Positions 1 to 5,310 of a DNA stretch of 6,171 nucleotides are shown here, piece after piece (within the stretch, counting starts at the first letter, position 1; every line of letters starts with the position of its first letter). The notes under the pieces are model-generated. The model worked only from the letters and a program-made list of their open reading frames with translations. It had not been told where the DNA came from and did not search any database. The stretch is from NCBI GenBank assembly GCA_014323965.1, contig JACONB010000170.1:1-6171 (forward strand), given 5' to 3'. The position numbers were made by a program, and so were the translations under genes. The stretch is from Prochloron sp. SP5CPC1. GTDB lineage: Bacteria; Cyanobacteriota; Cyanobacteriia; Cyanobacteriales; Prochloraceae.

Positions 1-45
1 CCATAATCTTCGATTTGGTGTGAGATGAATGACGACGCCGGGGTG

Positions 46-54
46 TGTTATAAT
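46..54 (+). promoter_or_regulatory. Extended -10 promoter for tnpB
   Basis: TGTTATAAT is a perfect extended -10 (TG at 46-47, one base, TATAAT at 49-54). No good -35 lies at the normal spacing, as is common for extended -10 promoters. Transcription would begin near 60-62, giving a leader of about 20 bases before the tnpB ATG at 81. The AGGAG at 58-62 is too far from that ATG, and too near the predicted transcript start, to be a normal ribosome binding site. Confidence 0.55.
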
Positions 55-80
55 AAAAGGAGCGTTCGGGTAAAAATCCC

Positions 81-1298
81 ATGATTATCTACGAAATGAA
101 ACTGAAAGGAACTAAAGACCAGTACCGACGGCTAGATGAAGCCATACGTACTGGCAGATTCGTTCGGAACAGTATCATTAAAGCGTGGATGGATGGTGAG
201 GTTAAAACCCGTAATGACGCCTATAAGTACTGCAAAATCCTATCTGACAACCCAGAGTTTCCATGGGCAAATAAACTAAACTCTCAGGCCAGGCAAGCCC
301 ACGCTGAAAGAGCCTGGGTAGCGATTGAGAGATTCTATTTAAACTGTAAGTTAAAAAGACCCGGTAAGAAGGGCTACCCAAGGTTTAAAAAGCACCAGGT
401 TAGAGCGTCTGTTGAGTACAAAACTAGTGGGTGGAAGCTCTCGGAAGACCGTCACTACTTAACTTTTTCCGATAAGTTTAAGGCAGGGAGTTTTAGACTA
501 TGGGGAAGTCGTGACCTCCACTACTATCAACTCAAAGACATAAAGAGGATTAGGGTAGTGAGGAGGTATGACTGGTATTATGCACAATTTGTCATCAATT
601 ACACTAGGGAAGAGGCTAAAGAGCCTTGTAATAGACAGATTGGTCTTGATATGGGACTGTCCCACTTCTATACGGATTCTAATGGAGATAAGGTAGAGAA
701 CCCTAGGTTTTTAAGGAAAGGTGAGGAGCGCATCAAGAAGCTTCAAAGGAGGTTATCTCGTACTCGGAAAGGCAGCAAAAACCGCCTTAAGGCTAAGAAT
801 CGATTAGGGAGAGCGCATCTCAAGGTTTCTCGCAGACGTAACGACTGGGTTTGTAAATTAGCGCAGCGCGTCATACAGTCTAACGACTTGGTAGCGATTG
901 AAAACCTAAAAGTGCGCAATATGGTTAAGAACCACAATCTAGCCAAATCTATTAATGATGCGGCCTGGTATCGCTTCCGCGAGTGGCTCGAATACTTCGG
1001 TAGTATCTATAGGGTTGAAGTCATAGCAGTTGACCCAAAATACACCTCCCAGAACTGCTCCAGTTGCAGTCAGAAGGTTTTGAAGTCATTAAGTACCAGG
1101 ACTCATGTATGCCCCCATTGCGGTTATATAGCTGATCGGGATGAGAACGCTGCAATCAACATCTTATCTAAGGCATTAGAGAAATCTAAAACTACCCTGG
1201 GGCACAGGGAAAGTCACGCCTCTGGAGAGAATCCCCTCTGCTCTGTAGTGGAAACACTGCAAAGTAAGGGAACTCGTCGAAAGAGGAAACCCTCATAG
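81..1298 (+). CDS. tnpB: TnpB, RNA-guided transposon-associated nuclease (IS200/IS605 family)
   Basis: TnpB proteins are the ancestors of Cas12: an omega RNA from the transposon right end guides a RuvC nuclease to cut DNA beside a transposon-associated motif, which helps the element persist. The 405 residues are a full family length. Residues 1-40 have the usual start (basic strand, then R26-F27-V28-R29-N30 and W36). The RuvC parts are all present: GLDMG with D190, VAIENL with E274, and ADRDENAAIN with D352/D354. Between the last two lies a CxxC...CxxC zinc ribbon (C326, C329, C344, C347). The basic tail ends TRRKRKPS. No catalytic residue is missing, so it is probably active or only recently silenced. 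ATG 81 is the only usable start because TAA at 54-56 closes the frame and no ATG, GTG or TTG lies between. No Shine-Dalgarno sits at normal spacing. The 3' coding end probably doubles as omega RNA. Confidence 0.95.
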   Translation: MIIYEMKLKGTKDQYRRLDEAIRTGRFVRNSIIKAWMDGEVKTRNDAYKYCKILSDNPEFPWANKLNSQARQAHAERAWVAIERFYLNCKLKRPGKKGYPRFKKHQVRASVEYKTSGWKLSEDRHYLTFSDKFKAGSFRLWGSRDLHYYQLKDIKRIRVVRRYDWYYAQFVINYTREEAKEPCNRQIGLDMGLSHFYTDSNGDKVENPRFLRKGEERIKKLQRRLSRTRKGSKNRLKAKNRLGRAHLKVSRRRNDWVCKLAQRVIQSNDLVAIENLKVRNMVKNHNLAKSINDAAWYRFREWLEYFGSIYRVEVIAVDPKYTSQNCSSCSQKVLKSLSTRTHVCPHCGYIADRDENAAINILSKALEKSKTTLGHRESHASGENPLCSVVETLQSKGTRRKRKPS

Positions 1299-1310
1299 CA
1301 ATATGGATCG
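1170..1310 (+). ncRNA. Candidate omega RNA (reRNA) scaffold at the tnpB 3' end
   Basis: In this family the guide RNA overlaps the end of tnpB and runs through the right end into flanking DNA. Here the last 130 bases of tnpB hold a run of small hairpins: AGAG/CTCT at 1226-1239; a 7-bp stem at 1244-1261 with a GAAA tetraloop (GTAGTG-GAAA-CACTGC plus a closing T-A pair); and GAGG/CCTC at 1283-1294. The boundaries are guesses. The guide would start just after the right end, in or next to the GCGCAAAG repeat. The call rests on position and hairpins, not on a covariance match. Confidence 0.35.
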
Positions 1311-1333
1311 CGCAAAGGCGCAAAGGCGCAAAG
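1310..1333 (+). repeat. GCGCAAAG short tandem repeat, three copies
   Basis: Three perfect head-to-tail copies of the octamer GCGCAAAG, followed by a degenerate partial copy (GGACGCAA). Related copies occur at 5508-5523 on this strand and as the reverse complement around 5882-5913. Short heptamer or octamer repeats of this kind are common between cyanobacterial genes. This copy lies directly after the tnpB element. Confidence 0.8.
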
Positions 1334-1377
1334 GGACGCAATTAGGTTACGACTACCATATAAGCTCTAAGTTTACA

Positions 1378-1403
1378 AATATCCGCGTTAATCTGCGTTC
1401 ATT
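1378..1403 (+). repeat. Repeat-like sequence at the truncation point of gene 1
   Basis: ATCCGCGTTAATCTGCGTT contains two imperfect copies of a CGCGTTAATC / TGCGTTCATT type unit. From memory this resembles intergenic repeats in other bacteria; I cannot verify that here. The XaxA-like reading frame begins to look like real protein immediately after it, around 1401-1404, so this is the likely breakpoint where the upstream half of gene 1 was lost. Confidence 0.35.
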
Positions 1404-1433
1404 CAAGATAACCTGATCGCCTTCCGTAAAGAA

Positions 1434-2024
1434 ATGAAGGGCTGTTCCGACGATGTGACCAAAAAAGACCAATTGTGCGAAGACCTAGATCTGGATAGTA
1501 AGATCCAGGATTTAAAAGACCAGCGAGATGACTTAAAGAAAGAAATTGAGGCTCTCAACAAAGATTACGACAAGAACGTGGGTCTAGCATTCACCGGTGC
1601 TTTTGGTGGTATCATCGGTCTTGCTATTACTGGGGGAATTTTTGGCAGTAAAGCTGAAAAGATCCGCAAGGAGATCAATGCCAAAAAAGCCAAGCTAGAT
1701 GAGATTAACGACAAGATTAAGGTCGAGGAAAAACTCCTTGAGGCTATCACCAGCTTGGATAACGAATTTACGAATCTGTTCACCGTAATGAACCAAGCCG
1801 AAAAAGGTCTCAATCAGTTAGTCACCACTTGGACAACCATCAAGGAATACCTGCAACAATCCCACGATGCTATTGAAAAAATCCAGGAAGCTGAAGATCT
1901 GTTGTTATACTCCCTGGATTTAATAGGTATGGTCAACCCTTGGAAAGAGGTAAAAAATAACGCAGCTATAATTACCCAGCAGATTAATGATGCCCTGGAT
2001 AAATGGGCTCAGTCCCAGCAATAA
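1434..2024 (+). CDS. C-terminal remnant of an XaxA-like alpha pore-forming toxin subunit
   Basis: I read this as the C-terminal half of an alpha-xenorhabdolysin A-type subunit (full family length about 400 residues). In XaxAB/YaxAB the A subunit pairs with B in a ring-shaped pore and stabilises it. Visible parts: a charged helix or coiled coil at about residues 12-48, a glycine-rich hydrophobic hairpin at 49-71 (VGLAFTGAFGG, then IIGLAITGGIFG), a return coiled coil at 72-125, then TTWTTI (131-136) and LDLIG (161-165) in the last helices. No signal peptide. The frame is open upstream from 1392, and codons 1404-1433 (QDNLIAFRKE) align with gene 3, so ATG 1434 is an internal methionine with no clear ribosome binding site. 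The N-terminal half is absent, and tnpB plus a repeat lie just upstream. Probably a broken gene. Family assignment is by recall and architecture; another helical PFT family is possible. Confidence 0.6.
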   Translation: MKGCSDDVTKKDQLCEDLDLDSKIQDLKDQRDDLKKEIEALNKDYDKNVGLAFTGAFGGIIGLAITGGIFGSKAEKIRKEINAKKAKLDEINDKIKVEEKLLEAITSLDNEFTNLFTVMNQAEKGLNQLVTTWTTIKEYLQQSHDAIEKIQEAEDLLLYSLDLIGMVNPWKEVKNNAAIITQQINDALDKWAQSQQ

Positions 2025-2042
2025 TTAATCTGATCCTCTTTT

Positions 2043-2071
2043 GATTCTCTGTCGCTTTAGGGCAGAGGATC
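2043..2071 (+). promoter_or_regulatory. Intergenic stem-loop between genes 1 and 2
   Basis: GATTCTCTGTC (2043-2053) pairs with GGCAGAGGATC (2061-2071) over 11 bp with two G-U pairs and a 7-base loop. A second arm, GATCCTCT at 2032-2039, is an exact complement of AGAGGATC at 2064-2071, so two mutually exclusive folds exist. No T-run follows, so a classical terminator is unlikely. It could be a processing or stability element that sets the ratio of gene 1 to gene 2 product. Confidence 0.45.
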
Positions 2072-2123
2072 TTCAGCACTTCCATTCATTTGCGGCAATC
2101 ATTAGTATAGAGAAGGAAACCCC

Positions 2124-3137
2124 ATGACTACTAATAAATCTTTAACGGATTCTCTCCCTACCGTTGACATGAAGTTGATGGTTCAAACTGAAAAGGATAT
2201 CCGTGATGCCTACAATAAAATCACCAGCCCCAACTATCCAGCGCTGAAGGACATATGCCAGGGTATTTATGAGAATATAACCCAAACCCTGAATGACTCT
2301 CAGCAGTTCAATATTAGCATCCAGGCAGGAATTGATACCCTGGTGACCCAGCTAAATCGCTTAAACGACAGGATTATTCCCCTAGAGGAACAGAAGAAGA
2401 TTCTGGCGCAGATCCAACGCTTCCGCGATGCTGGCGACAAATACATTCGTGACTATCTGGAAAAGCCCACTAGCGGTTCGGCAAGTTTAAACAAAGCTGT
2501 GGGCAACATTGAATTTGCCGATATTAAGCAACAATTAACTGGTGGAGCCACAAAACTACAGAAAAAGCTTGAATCGGTTAACGAAAATATCGAAAAGTAT
2601 ACTCAAAAGTACGAACAAGCCCAAAAAGAGTGGGATGCTTTAAACCAAACCGTTCAATTTATGTCGACAAGTGGTTTGGAAGATTACACCAGCGACCAGA
2701 CACCTACCGCTGCGAATCTGGCTGATATGGCGGCAAAAGGGGCTGCTGTACCAGAGCTGGAAATTCTTAAGCTGGCCCTTGATATCTATAGTAAACTGGT
2801 GGACGTTATTGGCTACGGCTTTTCTTATAACAAGATGGCGGATGCCCGCAACTCCAAATACAAAGAAATGGAGGGATACCGCCAAGAAAAGGAGAACTAT
2901 CAACAACAGAAACATGACATAGAGATAGATCAACAAAGTATTGACAGGATAAGCTTAATAGAGCGGGAGCGCTTCACCTTTACTGGTGAAGTAACAAAAC
3001 TCGCCCAAGCTTACACGATCTATAACGACGAGATTACGAAACTAATGTCACAAGACATAAACTACAACAATATCATCTCCTCCCTAGGGGAAATGGAAAC
3101 TTATCTGAAGGCCCTAATCTCTGACGCTAATCCCTAA
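2124..3137 (+). CDS. XaxB-like alpha-helical pore-forming toxin subunit
   Basis: A complete 337-residue protein, almost wholly helical by composition. In XaxAB/YaxAB-type toxins the B subunit forms the actual transmembrane pore after partnering with A. Seen here: a short N-terminal segment (residues 10-20, SLPTVDMKLMV), helices at 21-110, coiled coil at 135-180 rich in K, E and Q, an alanine-rich and amphipathic hydrophobic stretch at about 198-240 (AAKGAAVPELEILKLALDIY onward), and a return coiled coil at 241-310. No signal peptide and no cysteine-rich part; known XaxAB proteins also lack leaders. AAGGA at 2113-2117 gives a well-spaced ribosome binding site for ATG 2124. It lies 99 bases after gene 1 on the same strand and is the only intact member of the three-gene set. 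B assignment rests on length, fold and position after an A-like gene, not on a residue match. Confidence 0.55.
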   Translation: MTTNKSLTDSLPTVDMKLMVQTEKDIRDAYNKITSPNYPALKDICQGIYENITQTLNDSQQFNISIQAGIDTLVTQLNRLNDRIIPLEEQKKILAQIQRFRDAGDKYIRDYLEKPTSGSASLNKAVGNIEFADIKQQLTGGATKLQKKLESVNENIEKYTQKYEQAQKEWDALNQTVQFMSTSGLEDYTSDQTPTAANLADMAAKGAAVPELEILKLALDIYSKLVDVIGYGFSYNKMADARNSKYKEMEGYRQEKENYQQQKHDIEIDQQSIDRISLIERERFTFTGEVTKLAQAYTIYNDEITKLMSQDINYNNIISSLGEMETYLKALISDANP

Positions 3138-3145
3138 CATGGTTT

Positions 3146-3175
3146 AAACGGGCTATGCCATAGTCCGTTTCTTAT
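3146..3175 (+). terminator. Probable terminator or attenuator between genes 2 and 3
   Basis: AAACGGGCTAT (3146-3156) pairs with ATAGTCCGTTT (3160-3170) over 11 bp with one G-U pair and a tight 3-base loop (realistically 9 bp with a 7-base loop), followed by the T-rich CTTATTT. This looks like an intrinsic terminator just after the gene 2 stop. Gene 3 would then be expressed by readthrough, or from its own promoter that I cannot recognise in the 62-base gap. Confidence 0.6.
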
Positions 3176-3199
3176 TTAACAATAATCAAAGGATGGAAT

Positions 3200-3826
3200 A
3201 TGTCTAGTCGCACTGAAATTCTCACTCAAACTGACATAGTTGATATTAAGAAATATCAGCGCTACGCAGTACTAATGCCTACCAAAGTAGAAGACACCAT
3301 TGCCTGCTTGGGATATGATGATTCATCTATTGAGGGTTTAACTCCTGAAAGCTTTAACGACCTTTTCTTTAGTATTAATAATAACGGTCGCTACTGGATA
3401 CAGGTAGAAAAGATATTCAAGGAACGTTTCGATGCTATGACTGAATTACATGCCAAGTACGGCCCTGGTTTGCTGGAAGCTCTGAAACTGGCAGAAGAGA
3501 TGATGGACGCACCACCGGAGGACCCTATCGATTCAGCAAAAGTTCAACAAATCTATCAAGCGGTTCACGATTACTGGTATGATTTAATCTACGAAGAGAC
3601 AAAAAACCATACCACAATTGAAAAGTTAAACCAGTTTAAAAGCCAGATTGTGGAAAATAGTGCAGAGTTAGACAAGAAACTAGACTTCATTGATGCTATT
3701 TCCAACGAAAACATCAAGTCTTGCCTGCTCAAACTAACCGATGACTTCAATTTGCATGATCACCTTTTCCACCGATGCAGAAACGGGCTGCCAATCACTT
3801 TGGACTCAGTGGACCACGCTATCTGA
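3200..3826 (+). CDS. XaxA-like helical domain, N-terminal part of frameshifted gene 3
   Basis: This frame encodes the first 190 or so residues of a protein of about 388 residues; the last 18 (from about H191) are out-of-frame translation. The start is good: AAGGA at 3189-3193 before ATG 3200. Residues 5-75 have the look of the XaxA N-terminus: a TDIVDIKKYQRY helix, an LMPTKVEDTIACLGYDD segment, GLTPESFNDLF, then W66 in an IQVEKIF helix. Residues 107-160 are a charged helical stalk. TIEKLNQFKSQ at 139-149 aligns with QDNLIAFRKE upstream of the gene 1 ATG. Where gene 1 next has a coiled coil and hydrophobic hairpin, this protein has only 18 residues between K160 and L179, so the membrane-inserting part is missing. 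No signal peptide. It lies 62 bases after gene 2 behind a terminator-like hairpin. Family call is by recall of the XaxA N-terminus and by alignment with gene 1. Confidence 0.6.
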   Translation: MSSRTEILTQTDIVDIKKYQRYAVLMPTKVEDTIACLGYDDSSIEGLTPESFNDLFFSINNNGRYWIQVEKIFKERFDAMTELHAKYGPGLLEALKLAEEMMDAPPEDPIDSAKVQQIYQAVHDYWYDLIYEETKNHTTIEKLNQFKSQIVENSAELDKKLDFIDAISNENIKSCLLKLTDDFNLHDHLFHRCRNGLPITLDSVDHAI

Positions 3827-4367
3827 ACGTATCGAAAACCTCAAAGAAGCTGCACAAAATGTCTCCACCCATAGTGACATCGTTGACCTGTATATAGATC
3901 TGCTGGGCATTACTAATGACTTAAGCAAAGTGGATGAAGAGACTAACTACCTCAAAAACTGCTTCTATGGCGCAGATGAAGAATATTCTAACTTCCCTGC
4001 TGGCTTGGTTCCTTTAGGCAGTTACCTAGACAACTGTACCGATATACGGGTGATTTTGCAAGGTGAATGCGAAACAGCAGGTGGCAGTTGGAAAAACACA
4101 GAACTAGATTTAACCGAGTTGGATCCACTGAAGACAGAAGTATCCAATCAGGACGGCCAGTTGGTCTGGGAAAATGATTATCCTATTGTCTGGGGATACA
4201 GCTATTTTCCAGGGGGTAATTTTAGAGACACAAGCCGAGAGCTTCAGGTGAAAATCAGCGCCCAATGCCCAAACAACACGGGGCAACAAACCAGCACGTT
4301 TGAGTTAACCAATATGCTCAATGTTTTATTGAAGAACGATAATGGCAAGCTAATAGCTGAAACCTAA
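3741..4367 (+). CDS. C-terminal part of gene 3: helical stalk end plus CVNH lectin domain
   Basis: Real coding starts near 3768, where this frame continues the upstream one after a one-base shift. ATG 3741 and ATG 3756 have no ribosome binding site, so separate translation is unlikely. Frame residues 13-63 (AETGCQSLWTQWTTL, then YIDLLG) match the post-hairpin end of gene 1 without gaps. A linker at about 75-90 leads to a cyanovirin-N homology domain at 91-207. That domain has the two tandem CVN repeats: PLGSYLDNC...GEC...GGSW...DGQLVW, and GGNFRDTS...AQC...FELTNML...NGKLIAE. C99 and C110 correspond to the first CVN disulfide. The second repeat keeps one cysteine (C176), so its disulfide is lost, and an extra loop at 145-158 is rich in Y, W and P. 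CVNH domains bind oligomannose-type glycans. Ends 50 bases before convergent xisI. Confidence 0.7.
   Translation: MTSICMITFSTDAETGCQSLWTQWTTLSERIENLKEAAQNVSTHSDIVDLYIDLLGITNDLSKVDEETNYLKNCFYGADEEYSNFPAGLVPLGSYLDNCTDIRVILQGECETAGGSWKNTELDLTELDPLKTEVSNQDGQLVWENDYPIVWGYSYFPGGNFRDTSRELQVKISAQCPNNTGQQTSTFELTNMLNVLLKNDNGKLIAET
3761..3776 (+). other. +1 frameshift site joining the two halves of gene 3
   Basis: Removing one base in CCTTTTCC (3763-3770) joins the upstream frame (LTDDFNLHDHLF) to the downstream frame (TDAETGC). The repaired 29-residue stretch then aligns without a gap to gene 1 residues 108-136, with 10 identities including F, A-E, G and W-T-T. That places the lesion within a few bases. 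It may be a mutation, a homopolymer sequencing error (TTTT-CC is short for that), or programmed +1 shifting; no classical slippery signal or following stem is obvious. Confidence 0.75.
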
Positions 4368-4406
4368 AGCTAATACACCTCAATAGATATTTGCGGGTGC
4401 AAGGAT

Positions 4407-4418
4407 GGTGGCGCCACT
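4407..4418. repeat. GC-rich palindrome between convergent gene 3 and xisI
   Basis: GTGGCGCCAC (4408-4417) is a perfect 10-bp palindrome overlapping the xisI stop codon and lying in the 49-base gap between the two convergent genes. It could stall transcription from either side, but no T-run follows on either strand, so a terminator call is weak. Confidence 0.3.
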
Positions 4419-4764
4419 AAGAGTTGGTAACTGAATCGCCATAGCCAGTATAAGGACGTTTATAGGGGGGATGTAATCCCAAAAAAATATCTTCTTTGGG
4501 CACACCCATCTCCACTAAAGCTTCTCCCACATCTAGATCCGTTGTATTTTGTTGAATCCAAATTTTGTCCTCTCGGATATCAAAGTGCATCACCGTATGA
4601 TATACTCGTTTTAAGCCTTGCCAGCCTACCCACATTACTTGATAGTGATGGCGCACTGGGTCAAAAAAAAGTTGGCTTTCAACGTCTTCTCGTTGGGATT
4701 GATAACGACTCTCTCGTTCTAAAAGAGTTTCGATGCAAGTTCGATAGTGTTCTATTTTTTCCAT
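4417..4764 (-). CDS. xisI: XisI family protein (fdxN element excision controlling factor)
   Basis: XisI was named for a role, with XisH and the recombinase XisF, in excision of the fdxN element during Anabaena heterocyst development. Most cyanobacterial copies, like this one, have no fdxN element nearby and their job is unknown. The 115 residues are normal family length and all conserved blocks are present: MEKIEHYR at the start, HYQVMWVGW (40-48), MHFDIREDKIWIQQNTTD (59-76), LVEMGVPKEDIFLG (83-96) and HPPYKRPYTGY (98-108). The ATG overlaps the last codons of xisH by 13 bases (ATGGAAAAAATAG), the usual coupled arrangement. The gene looks intact although its partner is broken. Expression would depend on the xisH transcript and on translation reaching its end. 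Confidence 0.92.
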   Translation of the reverse strand: MEKIEHYRTCIETLLERESRYQSQREDVESQLFFDPVRHHYQVMWVGWQGLKRVYHTVMHFDIREDKIWIQQNTTDLDVGEALVEMGVPKEDIFLGLHPPYKRPYTGYGDSVTNS

Positions 4765-5032
4765 TGTAGAATTTTCTTAATGATTGGATCGTAAATTAGA
4801 AGTTTGAGTTGATGGCGCTTAATTACAGTCTGAGCAAAGGTGGTTTGGAAGAAGCTATTATAAGTTTCTACGGGTACAGCAAGATAAAGTGTGCAATCAA
4901 ACGCTCTGCACCCAAATCAATTCTAACTTTAACTTCATTCTATTTCAACTCTAGCGGATCATGGGAGATAATCCACTGTTTTTTGATTAAACCCTGTTTG
5001 ACGGCTTCGTGAAATAAATCTTGGCGAGACAT
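4752..5032 (-). pseudogene. xisH: XisH pseudogene with stop codon and internal deletion
   Basis: The start MSRQDLFHEAVKQGLIKKQW and then IISHDPLELK is a clear XisH N-terminus. An in-frame TAG follows at 4942-4940, after which the same frame resumes recognisable XisH (NEVKVRIDLGAERLIA) to about 4892. There the frame shifts by one base and goes straight to the C-terminal part (LYLAVPVETYNSFF, then KRHQLKLLIYDP and ILQW), ending at the TAG at 4754-4752. Only about 92 codons remain against about 138 in the family, so 45-50 codons are lost. The lost part includes the IAVEIKSF block that carries the (D/E)xK residues of the PD-(D/E)XK-like nuclease fold. Two independent lesions (stop and frameshifting deletion) make sequencing error unlikely. 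Confidence 0.88.
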
Positions 5033-5045
5033 AAAGGCTGTTTTG

Positions 5046-5053
5046 GCGATCGC
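5046..5053. repeat. HIP1 octamer GCGATCGC, copy 1
   Basis: Highly iterated palindrome typical of cyanobacterial genomes, here just upstream of the xisH start on the minus strand. It lies in a 14-base stretch, TGGCGATCGCTCTT (5044-5057), repeated exactly at 5538-5551. Confidence 0.9.
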
Positions 5054-5061
5054 TCTTTCTC

Positions 5062-5077
5062 CATTATATATATAATG
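5062..5077. promoter_or_regulatory. AT palindrome upstream of xisH, possible -10 region
   Basis: CATTATATATATAATG is a perfect 16-bp palindrome 30 bases upstream of the xisH ATG. On the minus strand it contains TATAAT (5068-5063), suitable as a -10 for the xisHI transcript, but no convincing -35 lies 16-18 bases upstream. The palindrome could also be a binding site for a dimeric regulator. Confidence 0.35.
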
Positions 5078-5101
5078 AGCACTATTTGAGAATGAAGAAC
5101 T

Positions 5102-5144
5102 GTAGGTTGGGCCTAAGGCCCACTGTCGGGGAACGAAACCCAAC
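5102..5144. repeat. Palindromic interspersed repeat (GTAGGTTGGG ... CGAAACCCAAC)
   Basis: GTTGGG at 5106-5111 and CCCAAC at 5139-5144 bracket the segment, with a nested perfect hairpin GGGCCT-A-AGGCCC at 5109-5121. The GTAGGTTGGG...ACGAAACCCAAC frame resembles a non-coding repeat I recall from many cyanobacterial genomes. No reading frame here looks like protein. Confidence 0.6.
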
Positions 5145-5230
5145 AGCACCAGCCCATTCTACGGCTATTTTGATCTGGTTACCTGATATTCTATAACAAT
5201 AAATAGTCTCCCTAGGAAGAAACCTAAGAC

Positions 5231-5310
5231 GGTGCGTTGCCATTGCGAAGCAAAGCGCAAGCAACCGCCCTTGGCGTCCCGCCCTTGGCGTCCGCACCCT
5301 ACTGGGGTGG
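5231..5310. repeat. Nested palindromic repeat with two CGCCCTTGGCGTCC units
   Basis: Outer arms GGTGCG (5231-5236) and CGCACC (5293-5298) enclose GTTGC/GCAAC (5236-5240 and 5261-5265) and a small TTGC-GAA-GCAA hairpin (5243-5253). Then come two perfect tandem copies of the 14-mer CGCCCTTGGCGTCC (5266-5279, 5280-5293), each able to fold as CGCC-CTT-GGCG. A last stem, CACCC/GGGTG (5295-5309), adjoins. The density of stems suggests a mobile palindromic repeat that forms a branched RNA or DNA structure. Confidence 0.65.

Larger units (their letters stand above)
1..1310 (+). mobile_element. IS200/IS605-type tnpB-only insertion element (left boundary uncertain)
   Basis: The segment holds a promoter, a complete tnpB and a hairpin-rich tail, which is the layout of IS605-family elements that lack the Y1 transposase. 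No tnpA is visible on either strand, so movement would need TnpA supplied in trans. The left end is either within the first 45 bases or upstream of the window. The right end is placed only roughly: a short hairpin at 1283-1294 (GAGG/CCTC) overlaps the tnpB stop and is followed by the GCGCAAAG repeats from 1310. This family makes no target-site duplication, so ends cannot be fixed from flanking repeats. An empty-site comparison would settle them. Confidence 0.65.

Noticed and set aside
743..946. Minus-strand open frame inside tnpB
   Set aside because: Antisense shadow of the RuvC coding region with no motif or ribosome binding site.
1..1310. Partner tnpA (Y1 transposase)
   Set aside because: No HUH or Y1 motif protein is encoded on either strand here or elsewhere in the window.
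1565..1813. Hydrophobic minus-strand frame inside gene 1
   Set aside because: Opposite strand of the coiled coil and hairpin coding region; composition follows the sense codons.
2640..2936. Open frames on both strands inside gene 2
   Set aside because: Gene 2 has a good ribosome binding site and coherent helical protein; these overlap it and show no family features.
4542..4769. Plus-strand frame opposite xisI
   Set aside because: xisI on the minus strand is unmistakable.
4809..5012. Plus-strand frame opposite xisH
   Set aside because: The minus strand encodes recognisable XisH pieces in two frames.
4940..5149. Minus-strand frame with an N-terminal extension before MSRQDLF
   Set aside because: The extension crosses the HIP1 site, AT palindrome and GTAGGTTGGG repeat; XisH proteins start at MSR.
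5266..5293. CRISPR array
   Set aside because: The two 14-mers are directly adjacent with no spacer; no array of regular direct repeats occurs in the window.
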